Numbered from the stretch's first letter, positions 16,875 to 25,710 are shown. The stretch: 64,000 nucleotides of DNA from Luteococcus peritonei (GCF_039526385.1 NZ_BAAAIX010000028.1:153773-217772); one strand, 5' to 3'. Numbers and translations: made by a program. The notes: generated by a model from the sequence alone, not told the origin.

Positions 16875-17981
16875 GTGGCTCTCGCAGACTATTCCGACAC
16901 CCTCACCACGCTCGAGACTTCCCTGAAGTCCATCGAGGCCGTGATCGACCCCGACGCCAAGAAGGCCGAGATCGCAGACCTCGAGCAGCAGGTGGCCGCC
17001 CCGGACCTGTGGGACGACCAGGCCAATGCCCAGCGGGTCACCTCCCGGTTGTCCGCGCTGCAGGCCGACGTCGAGCGCATCGAGGGCCTGCGCACCCGCC
17101 TCGACGACGTCCAGCTGATGATGGAGATGGCCGAGGAGGAGGACGACGCCGACGCCGCCGCCGAGGTGGACACCGAGATCTCCAAGCTCAAGAAGGAGAT
17201 CGAGGCGCTCGAGGTGCGCACCCTGCTGAACGGCGAGTACGACGAGCGCGAGGCCATGGTGACCATCCGGTCCGAGGCCGGTGGCGTCGACGCCGCCGAC
17301 TTCGCCGAGATGCTGCTGCGCATGTACACGCGCTGGGCCGAGCGCCACAAGTACCCGGTCGAGGTCTTCGACGTCTCCTATGCCGAAGAGGCAGGCATCA
17401 AGTCGGCCACCTTCCAGGTCAAGATCCCCTTCGCCTACGGCACCCTCTCGGTGGAGCAGGGAACCCATCGCCTGGTGCGCATCTCGCCCTTCGACAACCA
17501 GGGCCGTCGCCAGACCTCCTTCGCCGGCGTGGAGGTGCTCCCGGTCACCGAGGAGGCCGACCACATAGACATCCCGGAGGCCGACCTGCGCGTCGACGTC
17601 TTCCGCTCCTCGGGCCCCGGGGGCCAGTCGGTGAACACCACCGACTCCGCCGTCCGCCTGACCCACATCCCCACCGGCATCGTGGTGAGCTGCCAGAACG
17701 AGAAGTCCCAGCTGCAGAACAAGGCGGCCGCCATGCGGGTGCTGCAGTCCCGCCTGCTGGAGAAGGCCCGCCTGGACAAGGAGGCCGAGATGAACGCGCT
17801 GAAGGGCGACGGCGGCAACTCCTGGGGCTCGCAGATGCGCTCCTACGTGCTGCACCCGTACCAGATGGTCAAGGACCTGCGGACCAACTTCGAGGTGGGC
17901 AACACCGACGGCGTCTTCGACGGTGACATCGACGGATTCATCGACGCCGGCATCCGCTGGCGGATGCAGGACGAGGGCTGA
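16875..17981 (+). CDS. prfB: Peptide chain release factor 2
   Basis: Release factor of 368 residues that recognises UGA and UAA stop codons. The codon-reading tripeptide SPF is present in VRISPFDNQGRRQTSF, and the GGQ motif in SSGPGGQSVNTTDSAVR triggers peptidyl-tRNA hydrolysis. The start at GTG 16875 matches the usual actinobacterial N terminus and the -10 box 8 bases upstream. Unlike many bacteria, no programmed frameshift is needed: the frame is continuous with no early in-frame stop. It heads the conserved prfB-ftsE-ftsX-M23-smpB order, but a terminator separates it from ftsE. Confidence 0.96.
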   Translation: MALADYSDTLTTLETSLKSIEAVIDPDAKKAEIADLEQQVAAPDLWDDQANAQRVTSRLSALQADVERIEGLRTRLDDVQLMMEMAEEEDDADAAAEVDTEISKLKKEIEALEVRTLLNGEYDEREAMVTIRSEAGGVDAADFAEMLLRMYTRWAERHKYPVEVFDVSYAEEAGIKSATFQVKIPFAYGTLSVEQGTHRLVRISPFDNQGRRQTSFAGVEVLPVTEEADHIDIPEADLRVDVFRSSGPGGQSVNTTDSAVRLTHIPTGIVVSCQNEKSQLQNKAAAMRVLQSRLLEKARLDKEAEMNALKGDGGNSWGSQMRSYVLHPYQMVKDLRTNFEVGNTDGVFDGDIDGFIDAGIRWRMQDEG

Positions 17982-18002
17982 TCCTCCCTCCGAGTGGACC
18001 CG

Positions 18003-18035
18003 CGCGGGGCCAGCTGAATTTCAGCTGGCCCCGCG
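18003..18035 (+). terminator. Terminator after prfB
   Basis: Perfect 16-bp inverted repeat (18003-18018 with 18020-18035) around a single T, starting 21 bases after the prfB stop. Confidence 0.75.
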
Positions 18036-18131
18036 AGTGTCTGCGCAGCGTCATAGCGGCAGGACCCTAGACTCCTTCACGGCCGTCCTGAGAAGTCTCA
18101 GGTCTTCCCCAACCACGGCCGAGGAACCGAC

Positions 18132-18815
18132 GTGATCACCTTCGACCATGTGACCAAGATCTACCCGGGCCAGGACAAGGCCGCCCTGAAGAACGTCGAC
18201 GTGCAGATCGACAAGGGCGAGTTCGTCTTCCTGGTGGGGCAGTCCGGATCGGGTAAGTCCACCTTCACGCGGCTGGTGCTGCGCGAGTACCGACCCACCC
18301 AGGGCGCCATCCACGTGGCCGGCAAGGACCTGAACCGGCTCCGCACCTGGAAGGTCCCGGCCCTGCGCCGCCAGATCGGTGCGGTCTTCCAGGACTTCCG
18401 CCTGCTGCCCGGCAAGACGGTGCACGAGAACGTCGCCTTCGCGCTGCAGGTCATCGGGCGCCCCACCCGAGAGATCAACCAGGTGGTCCCCGAGACCCTG
18501 GAGATGGTGGGTCTGGGCGGCAAGGGCAAGCGCCTGCCCGAGGAGCTGTCCGGCGGCGAGCAGCAGCGCGTCGCCATCGCCCGGGCCTTCGTGAACCGGC
18601 CCCAGATCCTGCTGGCCGACGAGCCCACCGGCAACCTCGACCCCGCCACGAGCGTCGGGATCATGAAGCTGCTGGACCGGATCAACAAGACCGGCACCAC
18701 GGTGATCATGGCCACCCACGACTCGACCATCGTCGACCAGATGCGCCGCCGCGTCATCGAGCTCGACGCCGGTGAGGTCATCCGCGACCAGACCAAGGGC
18801 GTCTACGGCAGCTGA
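18132..18815 (+). CDS. ftsE: Cell-division ATP-binding protein FtsE
   Basis: ATPase of 227 residues of the FtsEX complex, which sits on the inner face of the membrane at the division site and transmits ATP-driven conformational change through FtsX to a cell-wall hydrolase. Walker A is GQSGSGKST, the signature LSGGEQQR, Walker B ILLADEPTGNLD, and the switch histidine MATHD. The GTG at 18132 has GAGGA 6 bases upstream. A TAGACT box at 18068-18073 is a likely -10. FtsX follows after 43 bases on the same transcript. Confidence 0.96.
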   Translation: MITFDHVTKIYPGQDKAALKNVDVQIDKGEFVFLVGQSGSGKSTFTRLVLREYRPTQGAIHVAGKDLNRLRTWKVPALRRQIGAVFQDFRLLPGKTVHENVAFALQVIGRPTREINQVVPETLEMVGLGGKGKRLPEELSGGEQQRVAIARAFVNRPQILLADEPTGNLDPATSVGIMKLLDRINKTGTTVIMATHDSTIVDQMRRRVIELDAGEVIRDQTKGVYGS

Positions 18816-18858
18816 GCCCCGCTCGCAGCCCGGACCACCCCAGCAAAGGATTTCCCAA

Positions 18859-19761
18859 ATGCGTCACACACTCCGCGAGGCCGGCTCCGGCCTTCGTCGC
18901 AACCTGTCGATGACCCTGGCCGTGATCGTCACCATGTGGGTGAGCCTCACCCTGTTCGGTGCCGGTCTGATGACCATGCAGCAGGTCGACCTGATCAAGG
19001 GCAAGTGGTACGACAAGATCGAGATCAGCGTCTTCATGTGCGTCAAGGACTCGCAGGGCGGCATGTGCGAGGCCGGCAAGGACACCACCGAGGCGCAGCG
19101 CGAGCTGGTCAAGCAGCGCCTGGAGGCCAACCCCGAGGTGCAGCAGGTCTACTACGAGTCCAAGCAGATGGCCTACGACGACTTCCGCGAGACCTTCAAG
19201 GACTCGCCGATCCTGGAGTCGCTCACCGTGGAGCAGATGCAGGACTCCTTCCGGGTGAAGCTGCGCGATCCCAACCAGTACGCCTCCGTGGTGGACGAGG
19301 CCAAGGTGCTGCCGGGCGTGCAGAACGTCCAGGACCTGCACCAGGTGCTCGACCCGCTGTTCAGCTGGCTCAATGCATTGAAGTGGGCGACGATCGGGAT
19401 GAGCGCCCTGCTGCTGCTGGCCGCGGCCCTGCAGATCGCCAACACCATCCGGATGGCGGCCTTCGCCCGACGCCGCGAGCTGGGCATCATGCGTCTGGTG
19501 GGCGCCTCGAACAGCTACATCATGCTGCCCTTCCTGCTGGAGAGCCTGGTGGCCGGCGTCGTCGGTGCCGGCCTGGCCGCGGCGAGCCTGGCCGCGGGGT
19601 ACTACCTGATCATCGTGAAGAATGCTCAAGTCTCGATTCAGGCTTTACGTTGGATCACGTGGCAGCACGCGGCCATCGCCATGGCCTGGGTTGCTCTGGT
19701 CGGAATCGTGCTGTCTATAGTGCCCACGCTGATTGCGACCAAGAAGTACCTGAGAATCTGA
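18859..19761 (+). CDS. ftsX: Cell-division membrane protein FtsX
   Basis: Permease-like partner of FtsE, 300 residues. One membrane helix near the N terminus (about 20-42) is followed by an extracellular domain (about 45-175) and three C-terminal helices (about 175-295). The extracellular domain contains two cysteines (FMCVKDSQGGMCEAG) that could form a disulfide. This domain binds and activates periplasmic peptidoglycan hydrolases in mycobacteria and other bacteria, and an M23 peptidase gene follows immediately. The ATG at 18859 has AAAGGA 8 bases upstream. Confidence 0.95.
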   Translation: MRHTLREAGSGLRRNLSMTLAVIVTMWVSLTLFGAGLMTMQQVDLIKGKWYDKIEISVFMCVKDSQGGMCEAGKDTTEAQRELVKQRLEANPEVQQVYYESKQMAYDDFRETFKDSPILESLTVEQMQDSFRVKLRDPNQYASVVDEAKVLPGVQNVQDLHQVLDPLFSWLNALKWATIGMSALLLLAAALQIANTIRMAAFARRRELGIMRLVGASNSYIMLPFLLESLVAGVVGAGLAAASLAAGYYLIIVKNAQVSIQALRWITWQHAAIAMAWVALVGIVLSIVPTLIATKKYLRI

Positions 19762-19807
19762 GGCCCCCGGCTCAGGTCGTCGGGTACCAGATTTGAGGTA
19801 GAAGAGC

Positions 19808-21292
19808 GTGTCGACTTCCCCCCGTCTCGTACGGAACGGCCTGACCGGCCTGGCCTGTGTGGCCCTCGGTCTGTCGATCCTTCCCACGGCCCATGCGGAT
19901 GACCTCACCGACGAGCGTGACCGCATCAAGTCCGAGCAGGCGGCGGCAGCCTCCAACGTCGAGAACTTCTCGGCCGAGCTGAACCAGGCCGCCGAGAACC
20001 TGCAGCGTTCGGAGGCCCAGCTCTCCCAGGCCCGCGAGGCGCTGGCCCAGGCGCAGACCGCCCGGAGCCAGGCCCAGGCCGAGGACGCCCGGCTCGCCGC
20101 CTCCCTGCGTGAGGCGCGCGCCAAGCTGGCCGCGGCCCGCAAGGCCGTGGCGGACAACCAGAAGGCCGTGGACGCCGAGGCCCGCCTGATCGGCGCCAGC
20201 GTGCGCGAGACGCACCAGCAGAACACCGAGCTGATGGGCATCGCCGCCTTCGTCAGCGAGGTGAACACCGGTGACGTGAACCAGAAGATGCAGTGGTCGC
20301 ACACCATCTTCAACGCGACCCAGGCGCAGATGGACCGGCTGCAGGCCCTCCAGCTCAAGCTGGAGGCGGCCAAGCAGGCCCGCACCCGCGCCGAGGCCGA
20401 GGTCTCCGCCCAGCGCGACGAGGCGGCCGCCCAGCTGCAGCGCACCCGCAGCGCCGAGGCGCAGGCCGACCAGGCCGCGGTCTCGGTCCAGCAGCTGGTG
20501 GGCGCCAATGCCCAGGCCCGCGATGCGGTGGCCGGCAAGCTGGCCGACGAGAAGAAGCGACAGGCCGGGCTCGACGGCGAGGCGCGAGCGGTCCAGCAGC
20601 GCATCGAGGCCCGCATCGCCGCCCAGAAGGCTGCCGCCGCCAAGGCAGCCGCCGAGGCGCGCGCGAAGGCCCAGGCGGAGGCCCGTGCCCAGGCCGCTGC
20701 GGCGGCCCGTGCCCGCGCCGAGGCGGACCGGCTGGCCCGCGAGGCCCGGATCGCCGAGCAGCGGCGCCAGGCCGATGCCGCGGCCAAGAGCGCCCGGGCT
20801 CGCCGGGCCCAGGCAGCGGCCCAGCAGGCCGTCAGCCAGGCGAGGTCCAGCGAGAGCCGGCAGCGCAGCGTCCAGGCGCCGAGCCCGAGCTACAGCGGGG
20901 GTGGCTTCGCGGCCCCCGTCAACGGCCCGCTCACCTCGCCCTTCGGCCAGCGCTTCCACCCGGTGCTGCACTACTGGAAGCTGCACGACGGCATGGACTA
21001 CGGCGCTGCCTGCGGCGCCCCGATCCGCGCCGCTCGCTCCGGCGTCGTCTCCGAGGCCTACTACAACGGCGGCTACGGCAACCGGCTGATGATCGACCAC
21101 GGCATGGTCAACGGCAGCTATGTCACCACCGGCTACAACCACGCCACCCACTACGTGGTCTCGGTGGGCCAGCGGGTCCAGCAGGGCCAGGTCATCGGCT
21201 ACGTCGGCAGCACCGGCTACTCCACCGGCTGCCACCTGCACCTGATGGTCTGGAAGAACGGTCAGCTGATGAACCCCAGCAGCTACTTCTGA
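19808..21292 (+). CDS. Secreted coiled-coil M23 metallopeptidase (EnvC-like, FtsEX-linked)
   Basis: Exported peptidoglycan hydrolase of 494 residues. A signal peptide (residues 1-30, ending THADD) is followed by a very long Ala-, Gln- and Arg-rich coiled coil (about 31-355). A short Ser/Pro/Gly linker precedes a C-terminal M23 (LytM) domain. Zinc-site and catalytic motifs are LHDGMDYG and CHLHLMVW, with TTGYNHATHYVV between. Position directly after ftsEX suggests that FtsX activates it at the septum, as EnvC or mycobacterial RipC are controlled; this is inference from context. The GTG at 19808 follows the purine-rich GAGGTAGAAGAG. Confidence 0.9.
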   Translation: MSTSPRLVRNGLTGLACVALGLSILPTAHADDLTDERDRIKSEQAAAASNVENFSAELNQAAENLQRSEAQLSQAREALAQAQTARSQAQAEDARLAASLREARAKLAAARKAVADNQKAVDAEARLIGASVRETHQQNTELMGIAAFVSEVNTGDVNQKMQWSHTIFNATQAQMDRLQALQLKLEAAKQARTRAEAEVSAQRDEAAAQLQRTRSAEAQADQAAVSVQQLVGANAQARDAVAGKLADEKKRQAGLDGEARAVQQRIEARIAAQKAAAAKAAAEARAKAQAEARAQAAAAARARAEADRLAREARIAEQRRQADAAAKSARARRAQAAAQQAVSQARSSESRQRSVQAPSPSYSGGGFAAPVNGPLTSPFGQRFHPVLHYWKLHDGMDYGAACGAPIRAARSGVVSEAYYNGGYGNRLMIDHGMVNGSYVTTGYNHATHYVVSVGQRVQQGQVIGYVGSTGYSTGCHLHLMVWKNGQLMNPSSYF

Positions 21293-21308
21293 TCCGACGT
21301 CCGGACGG

Positions 21309-21326
21309 CCCGGGCTTCGCCCCGGG
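21309..21326 (+). terminator. Short terminator-like hairpin
   Basis: CCCGGG (21309-21314) pairs with CCCGGG (21321-21326) around a 6-base loop, 16 bases after the peptidase stop. A TAGGGT box (21360-21365) downstream may start smpB transcription. Confidence 0.35.
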
Positions 21327-21425
21327 AGAAAAGCGCTCGGCCCCGTACCGCCCACGCAGTAGGGTTGGTGCGGGGCCTCGCGCGTTGTCGGGGGCCCGTC
21401 ACCGTCCACGAGCACAGGAGCACAG

Positions 21426-21905
21426 GTGCCACGCGAAAAGGGCCGCAAGCTGGTGGCGCAGAACAAGAAGGCGCTGCACGACTACCACATCGGCCAGAAG
21501 ATCGAGGCCGGCATGGTGCTCACCGGCACCGAGGTGAAGAGCCTGCGCAACGGCCGCTGCTCCCTGGTGGACGCCTTCGCCACCATCGACGACGGCGAGG
21601 TCTGGCTGCGCAATGCGCACATCCCCGAGTACGCCTTCGGCACCTGGACCAACCACGCCACCCGGCGCAACCGCAAGCTGCTGCTGAACCGTCGCGAGAT
21701 CGACAAGCTGGAGCGCGAGATCGGCAACTCGGGCCGCACCATCGTGCCGCTGAGCGTCTACTTCAGCGACGGCTACGCCAAGGTGGAGATCGCCGTGGGC
21801 ACCGGCAAGAAGGACTGGGACAAGCGCCAGACCATCCGTGAGCGCGACCTGAACCGGGAGGTCCAGCGCGAACTGGCCGACCGCAACCGGCGTCGACGCG
21901 GATGA
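21426..21905 (+). CDS. smpB: SsrA-binding protein SmpB
   Basis: RNA-binding protein of 159 residues that binds tmRNA and delivers it to stalled ribosomes for trans-translation. It has the family's beta-barrel motifs NKKALHDYHIGQKIEAGMVL and GTEVKSLRNGRCSL and a basic C-terminal tail (KRQTIRERDLNREV) that mimics an mRNA segment in the ribosomal channel. The GTG at 21426 has AGGAG 6 bases upstream. The tmRNA gene lies 3 kb downstream on the same strand. Its stop overlaps the start of the DUF2207 gene (ATGA). Confidence 0.97.
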   Translation: MPREKGRKLVAQNKKALHDYHIGQKIEAGMVLTGTEVKSLRNGRCSLVDAFATIDDGEVWLRNAHIPEYAFGTWTNHATRRNRKLLLNRREIDKLEREIGNSGRTIVPLSVYFSDGYAKVEIAVGTGKKDWDKRQTIRERDLNREVQRELADRNRRRRG

Positions 21906-23725
21906 GCCGGGCACGAGGTCTGCGCCTGGGCGCACTGCTGGGCCTGGTGCTCGCGGTGCTCGGCCTGCTGAGCCCCCAGGCCGCCTGGGCCGCCTCCGAC
22001 CAGGTGGACTCCTGGAAGATCGACTACGCGGTGCAGCCCACTGGCGACGTGCGGGTCACCGAGACACTGGTCTACCGCTTCGGTTCCGTCGGCCGCCACG
22101 GCATCACCCGCTCCTTCGTCACACGGGAGAAGTGGGACGACCGCTCGGACGCGGTCTACCAGATCACCGACATCCGCGTCTCCAGCCCCGACGCGCCCAG
22201 CCGGTTCACCACCCAGACCGACACGGACGGCCGCAATGCCTACCTGACCGTTCGCGTCGGTTCGCCCACCGAGACGGTTCGAGTGCCGACGGCCAGCTAC
22301 ACGCTGAGCTACACCGTCAAGGGCGCCATGCGCAGCTCGCAGGACTACGACGAGTTCTACTGGGACGCGCTCAGCGGCGAGACCCCGCTGGTGCGCAACA
22401 TCCAGGTGAGCGCCACCGTGCCCGGTGGGGTGAAGGACGTCGACTGCAATGTGGGTGTGCCGCCGACCCGCGACGACTGCACCAGCTTCCGGGTGAATGG
22501 CCGCACCGGTGAGTACCGCCAGTCGGTGAAGCAGGCCGGTGAGGTGATGACCATCGGCGCCAGGATCGCCAAGGGCCAGGTCTCGGTCACCCAGCCGGAC
22601 CTGGTGACCCGTGCCGACCGCACCGAGCAGCTGGTGCAGCAGGCGGGTCTGGGCGCCGGTGCGCTGAGCCTGGTGCTCTCGCCGCTGCTGGGCTGGCGCT
22701 ACTGGCGTCGCAAGGGTCGTGACCTGCGCTACGTCGGCCTGCCCCCCGGCGTGCTGCCGGCCCAGGGCCAGAGCGTCGCCGAGAAGCCCACGGGCCGCAT
22801 CGAGATCCCGGTGGCCTTCAGCCCGCCGCAGATCAGCGTGGCCGAGGCCGGCCTGCTGGTGGACGGCGCCATCGACACCAAGGAGACCACCGCCACCCTG
22901 GTCGACCTCGCGGTGCGCGGCGCGGTCAAGCTGGCCTCCGAGCCGGGCGCGACGCGGGTTCGGCTGGTGGACTTCTCCAAGGCCACCGAGCCGCATGAGC
23001 AGGTGCTGCTGCAGCGGCTGTTCGCCTACACCGGCGGGGGAGAGGTGGAGCTGGCCAGCCAGGGGTCCATGCTCTCGGCGCACGAGGCCCTGGTCACCAG
23101 CGTGCGCAACCAGGTGGCGCGACGCCGCTGGTTCACCCGTGGCACGGGCGCCGCCGGCGCCGGCTTCGGTTGCTCCGGCCTGCTGATGCTGGCCTTCGCC
23201 TGGTTCTTCTTCGGCGGCACCTCCGGCATGATCCTGTGGCTCGCGCTGCCACTGGTGCCCGTCATCCTCACCTCGATGGTGGTGCGCAGCAAGATGCAGC
23301 GCGGCCAGCGCACCGGCCTCGGCCGCGCCTATGCAGACCAGGTGGAGGGCTTCCGCCACTACCTGGCCACCGCCGAGGCGGACCAGCTGCGCTTCGAGGA
23401 GGGGGAGGACATCTTCTCCCGCTACCTGCCCTGGGCGATCGCCTTCGGCCTGGCGGAGCGGTGGGCGGACCTGTGCGCGCAGCTGGTGCGCATGGGTCGC
23501 CTCTCGGCCGAGCCGCCGGTCTGGTACTACGGCCCCTACAACTACTGGAACTTCTACGTCTTCAATGACTCGCTGAGCACCATCGACCATGCCGCGAGCC
23601 CGGCCCCGCCGCCGCCCACCTCGATCGGCAGCTCCGGCTCCGGTTTCGGTGGCGGCAGCTCCTTCGGCGGTGGTGGCGGCTTCGCCGGCGGTGGTGGTGG
23701 CGGAGGCGGCGTCGGCAGCTGGTGA
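21902..23725 (+). CDS. DUF2207 membrane protein with glycine-rich tail
   Basis: Membrane protein of 607 residues. A signal peptide (1-32) leads into an extracellular DUF2207 beta-domain (about 35-225; includes RFGSVGRHGITRSF and YDEFYWDAL). A membrane helix lies near 240-260, followed by a cytoplasmic region and two more helices (about 415-460). The C terminus is almost pure Gly/Ser/Phe. DUF2207 proteins are widespread in Actinobacteria and have no settled function. The 4-base overlap with smpB implies coupled translation, but a functional link is not known. Two Cys in the extracellular domain (DVDCNVGV, RDDCTSF) could form a disulfide. Confidence 0.85.
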   Translation: MSRARGLRLGALLGLVLAVLGLLSPQAAWAASDQVDSWKIDYAVQPTGDVRVTETLVYRFGSVGRHGITRSFVTREKWDDRSDAVYQITDIRVSSPDAPSRFTTQTDTDGRNAYLTVRVGSPTETVRVPTASYTLSYTVKGAMRSSQDYDEFYWDALSGETPLVRNIQVSATVPGGVKDVDCNVGVPPTRDDCTSFRVNGRTGEYRQSVKQAGEVMTIGARIAKGQVSVTQPDLVTRADRTEQLVQQAGLGAGALSLVLSPLLGWRYWRRKGRDLRYVGLPPGVLPAQGQSVAEKPTGRIEIPVAFSPPQISVAEAGLLVDGAIDTKETTATLVDLAVRGAVKLASEPGATRVRLVDFSKATEPHEQVLLQRLFAYTGGGEVELASQGSMLSAHEALVTSVRNQVARRRWFTRGTGAAGAGFGCSGLLMLAFAWFFFGGTSGMILWLALPLVPVILTSMVVRSKMQRGQRTGLGRAYADQVEGFRHYLATAEADQLRFEEGEDIFSRYLPWAIAFGLAERWADLCAQLVRMGRLSAEPPVWYYGPYNYWNFYVFNDSLSTIDHAASPAPPPPTSIGSSGSGFGGGSSFGGGGGFAGGGGGGGGVGSW

Positions 23726-23741
23726 GTCTGGCCCGGCTGGG

Positions 23742-23747
23742 TAGTAT
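23742..23747 (+). promoter_or_regulatory. -10 box of the FKBP gene (leaderless)
   Basis: TAGTAT ends 7 bases before the ATG at 23755, which has no ribosome binding site of its own. It fits a leaderless transcript. Confidence 0.55.
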
Positions 23748-23754
23748 CGAGGGC

Positions 23755-24129
23755 ATGACTGAAAAGCCTGAGATCGACTTCCCCGAGGGCGACGCGCCCA
23801 CTGACCTCGAGATCACCGACATCACCGTCGGCGACGGCCCGGAGGCCGTTGCCGGTGACACCGTCGCCGTCCACTACGTCGGCGTCGCCTTCTCCAGCGG
23901 CGAGGAGTTCGACTCCTCCTACGGCCGTGGCCCGCTGCAGTTCCGCCTCGGCATCGGCCAGGTCATCGAGGGCTGGGACAAGGGCGTGCAGGGCATGAAG
24001 GTGGGTGGCCGCCGCAAGCTGGTCATTCCCGCCCATCTGGCCTACGGCGAGCGTGGCGCCGGTGGCGTCATCGCTCCCGGCGAGACGCTGATCTTCGTCT
24101 GCGACCTGCTGGGTGTGGCCGGCAAGTGA
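23755..24129 (+). CDS. FKBP-type peptidyl-prolyl cis-trans isomerase
   Basis: Small cytoplasmic FKBP of 124 residues that catalyses proline isomerisation during protein folding. The single FKBP domain fills the protein. Active-site motifs are VHYVGVAFSSGEEFDSSY, GQVIEGWDKGVQGMKVGG and the C-terminal LIFVCDLLGV. There is no signal peptide. The ATG at 23755 is supported by the -10 box exactly 7 bases upstream. Confidence 0.95.
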   Translation: MTEKPEIDFPEGDAPTDLEITDITVGDGPEAVAGDTVAVHYVGVAFSSGEEFDSSYGRGPLQFRLGIGQVIEGWDKGVQGMKVGGRRKLVIPAHLAYGERGAGGVIAPGETLIFVCDLLGVAGK

Positions 24130-24197
24130 CCGCTTTCGGGGACGCCTCAGGGCCGCCCCCGATGGGGAAGGGGCGCAGGCCGAGCAAGACTTGGAGC

Positions 24198-24848
24198 ATG
24201 AGCAGCATTGTCCATGCCCCTGTCAGCCGCCTGCGCCCCTTCGAACATCCCTCGCTGCAGCTGCCGGTCACCGAGACCGACCGTGACCGGTCGCTGGCCT
24301 ACCTGCGGCGTGCCTACGGCGAGGGTCGGCTCACCGAGTACGAGCTGGACCAGCGCCTGGAGACGGTGCTGACCGCCCGCACCCGACGTGAGCTGAACGC
24401 CGCCTTCAGCGGCCTGGCCGTGGTGCCGGTGGGCACCGGCGCCTCGCTGCTGGCCCCACGCCGCCGACCTGTCGGGAGCCCCACCCTGACCGGTCGCGCC
24501 GGAGGCTCGCTGGCCCACCTGAGCGGCCTGGCGACGCTGGCCGTCGGCCCGGGCGTCGCCTATGCCATGGCGGGGCGCGGCAGCTACGCCCGCCACGAGG
24601 CCGCCAAGGCCTTCAACTTCCAGATGGCCACCATCCTGCTCGCGATGGCGGCGGGCCTGCTGATGTCCGGACCGCTGGAGGCCGTGGTCTTCAGCGTCGG
24701 TGCGGTGGCCTGGTTCGTGCTCAGCCTGCTGGGCGCCGTGCACGCCGGCTCCGGCGAGAACTGGCGCAACCCGGTCACCCGGGCCCTGCCGCTGCGCTTC
24801 CTGGACGAGGGGCCGCGGCCGACGCGTCGGGAGCTCACCCGCTCCTGA
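24198..24848 (+). CDS. DUF1707 domain membrane protein
   Basis: Protein of 216 residues. An N-terminal DUF1707 domain (about 24-70: TETDRDRSLAYLRRAYGEGRLTEYE, part shown; ELDQRLETVLTARTRREL) is followed by two or three hydrophobic segments (about 105-125 and 140-190). DUF1707 is a small actinobacterial domain of unknown function, often joined to membrane segments. I chose ATG 24198 because the domain starts soon after it and the sequence AAGACT, a possible -10 box, ends 7 bases upstream; an earlier in-frame GTG at 24126 overlaps the FKBP stop. Confidence 0.75.
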   Translation: MSSIVHAPVSRLRPFEHPSLQLPVTETDRDRSLAYLRRAYGEGRLTEYELDQRLETVLTARTRRELNAAFSGLAVVPVGTGASLLAPRRRPVGSPTLTGRAGGSLAHLSGLATLAVGPGVAYAMAGRGSYARHEAAKAFNFQMATILLAMAAGLLMSGPLEAVVFSVGAVAWFVLSLLGAVHAGSGENWRNPVTRALPLRFLDEGPRPTRRELTRS

Positions 24849-24860
24849 GTGGATAACCCG

Positions 24861-24890
24861 TTGGCGCCCGTCGTGGCGGCCGGGTAGCAT
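24861..24890 (+). promoter_or_regulatory. Promoter of ssrA
   Basis: TTGGCG (24861-24866) and TAGCAT (24885-24890) are separated by 18 bases. Transcription would begin near 24897, leaving a short precursor before the mature tmRNA 5' end at 24935. Confidence 0.55.
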
Positions 24891-24934
24891 GGAGAGAACC
24901 GGATGGTGGTGCATCCGGTGGTAACAACTCAACA

Positions 24935-25301
24935 GGGGGTGACTGGTTTCGACTTGGGACGGTAGTTCCAGGAGAAGCGGGCCGAGAATCCAGGGTCAAC
25001 TCGTTAATGTTCCCCGGAAACCAATAACTGCCGACACCAATCGCGCAGACTTCGCTCTCGCTGCCTGAGCAGTGACCGAAGGGTCAGCCCGGATGTAGCC
25101 TTCCGTCCGGTTCCTGGCCTCATCAAGAAGGCTTGCTGATCGACCTGTGTGTCAGGGGTCGATCGGGACTCAACTGATACTGGGCCTGTCTGCAACGTGT
25201 TGACACGAGTGCAGGGGCCGAGAAAAGCGTCACCGTCAACTGCGCCCGGAGAAGACCTGGTTCGCCTCTTGAGGACGCGGGTTCAATTCCCGCCACCTCC
25301 A
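24935..25301 (+). ncRNA. ssrA: Transfer-messenger RNA (tmRNA)
   Basis: One-piece tmRNA of about 367 bases. The 5' end GGGGGTGACTGGTTTCGAC pairs with the 3' acceptor strand CACCTCC (25294-25300) and keeps the G3-U70 wobble that directs alanine charging. The T arm is GGGTTCAATTCCC. The tag-coding frame is 25030-25065 followed by TGA and encodes ADTNRADFALAA, ending in the LAA degron recognised by Clp-type proteases. The terminal A of CCA is not encoded (ACCCC follows). It works with SmpB, encoded 3 kb upstream. Confidence 0.97.
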
Positions 25302-25352
25302 CCCCTGTGAAGTTGCTCGACGCCAGCACGAAGTGCTGGTCCGAGAGCGTGG

Positions 25353-25391
25353 ACGGGTCCATCGAGCTTGCTCGATTGGGCCCGTTTCGCG
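25353..25391 (+). terminator. Terminator after ssrA
   Basis: A 14-bp stem with one bulged T (25353-25366 with 25371-25385, loop CTTG) is followed by TTTCGC and a T-containing tract, 52 bases after the mature tmRNA end. Confidence 0.8.
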
Positions 25392-25436
25392 TTCTCTGGC
25401 CCGATGCCGGTCCGTGGGGCCGGGCAGGCAAGGATC

Positions 25437-25476
25437 GTTCATGGTTGTGGTTGGACTACCAACCACAACCATGAAC
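25437..25476. repeat. Perfect 40-base palindrome downstream of ssrA
   Basis: Two perfectly complementary 18-base arms (25437-25454 and 25459-25476) surround the loop ACTA. The arms are only about half G+C, lower than the surroundings. The rest of the gap 25302-25710 holds the tmRNA terminator before it and a second hairpin after it; I see no gene there. Confidence 0.8.
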
Positions 25477-25486
25477 AATGATGCGG

Positions 25487-25512
25487 TTTGGTGGGCGTAC
25501 ACCCCCACCAAA
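25487..25512. repeat. Second hairpin next to the palindrome
   Basis: TTTGGTGGG (25487-25495) pairs perfectly with CCCACCAAA (25504-25512) around an 8-base loop, 10 bases beyond the 40-base palindrome. Confidence 0.6.
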
Positions 25513-25710
25513 GTGTGTCAGTGACGTCACAGGCCCCCCGCTGTGCCTCTGGCACGGGCAGCGGACCGTGCGCAGCGCTCGTCCGAGCGGGGAAAGGCCC
25601 AAGGGCTTGGGAGCCGCCACGCGCCCGCGATCCTTCAGCGGTGAGCAGAAGGTGCGGCCACGCGCCGGCACCCAAGGGGCTCGCGCCACCGTGCGTGCAA
25701 GACTTGCGGG

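Noticed and set aside
16752..17981. Programmed +1 frameshift in prfB
   Set aside because: The frame is continuous from the chosen GTG through the GGQ domain, with no in-frame early UGA.
20400..20870. Possible tandem repeat in the M23 peptidase gene
   Set aside because: The repetition is of Ala/Arg/Gln/Glu codons encoding a coiled coil, not a periodic DNA repeat.
25333..25524. 63-codon ORF across the palindrome after ssrA
   Set aside because: Its sequence is set by the inverted repeat and terminator, there is no ribosome binding site, and no protein-like pattern is present.
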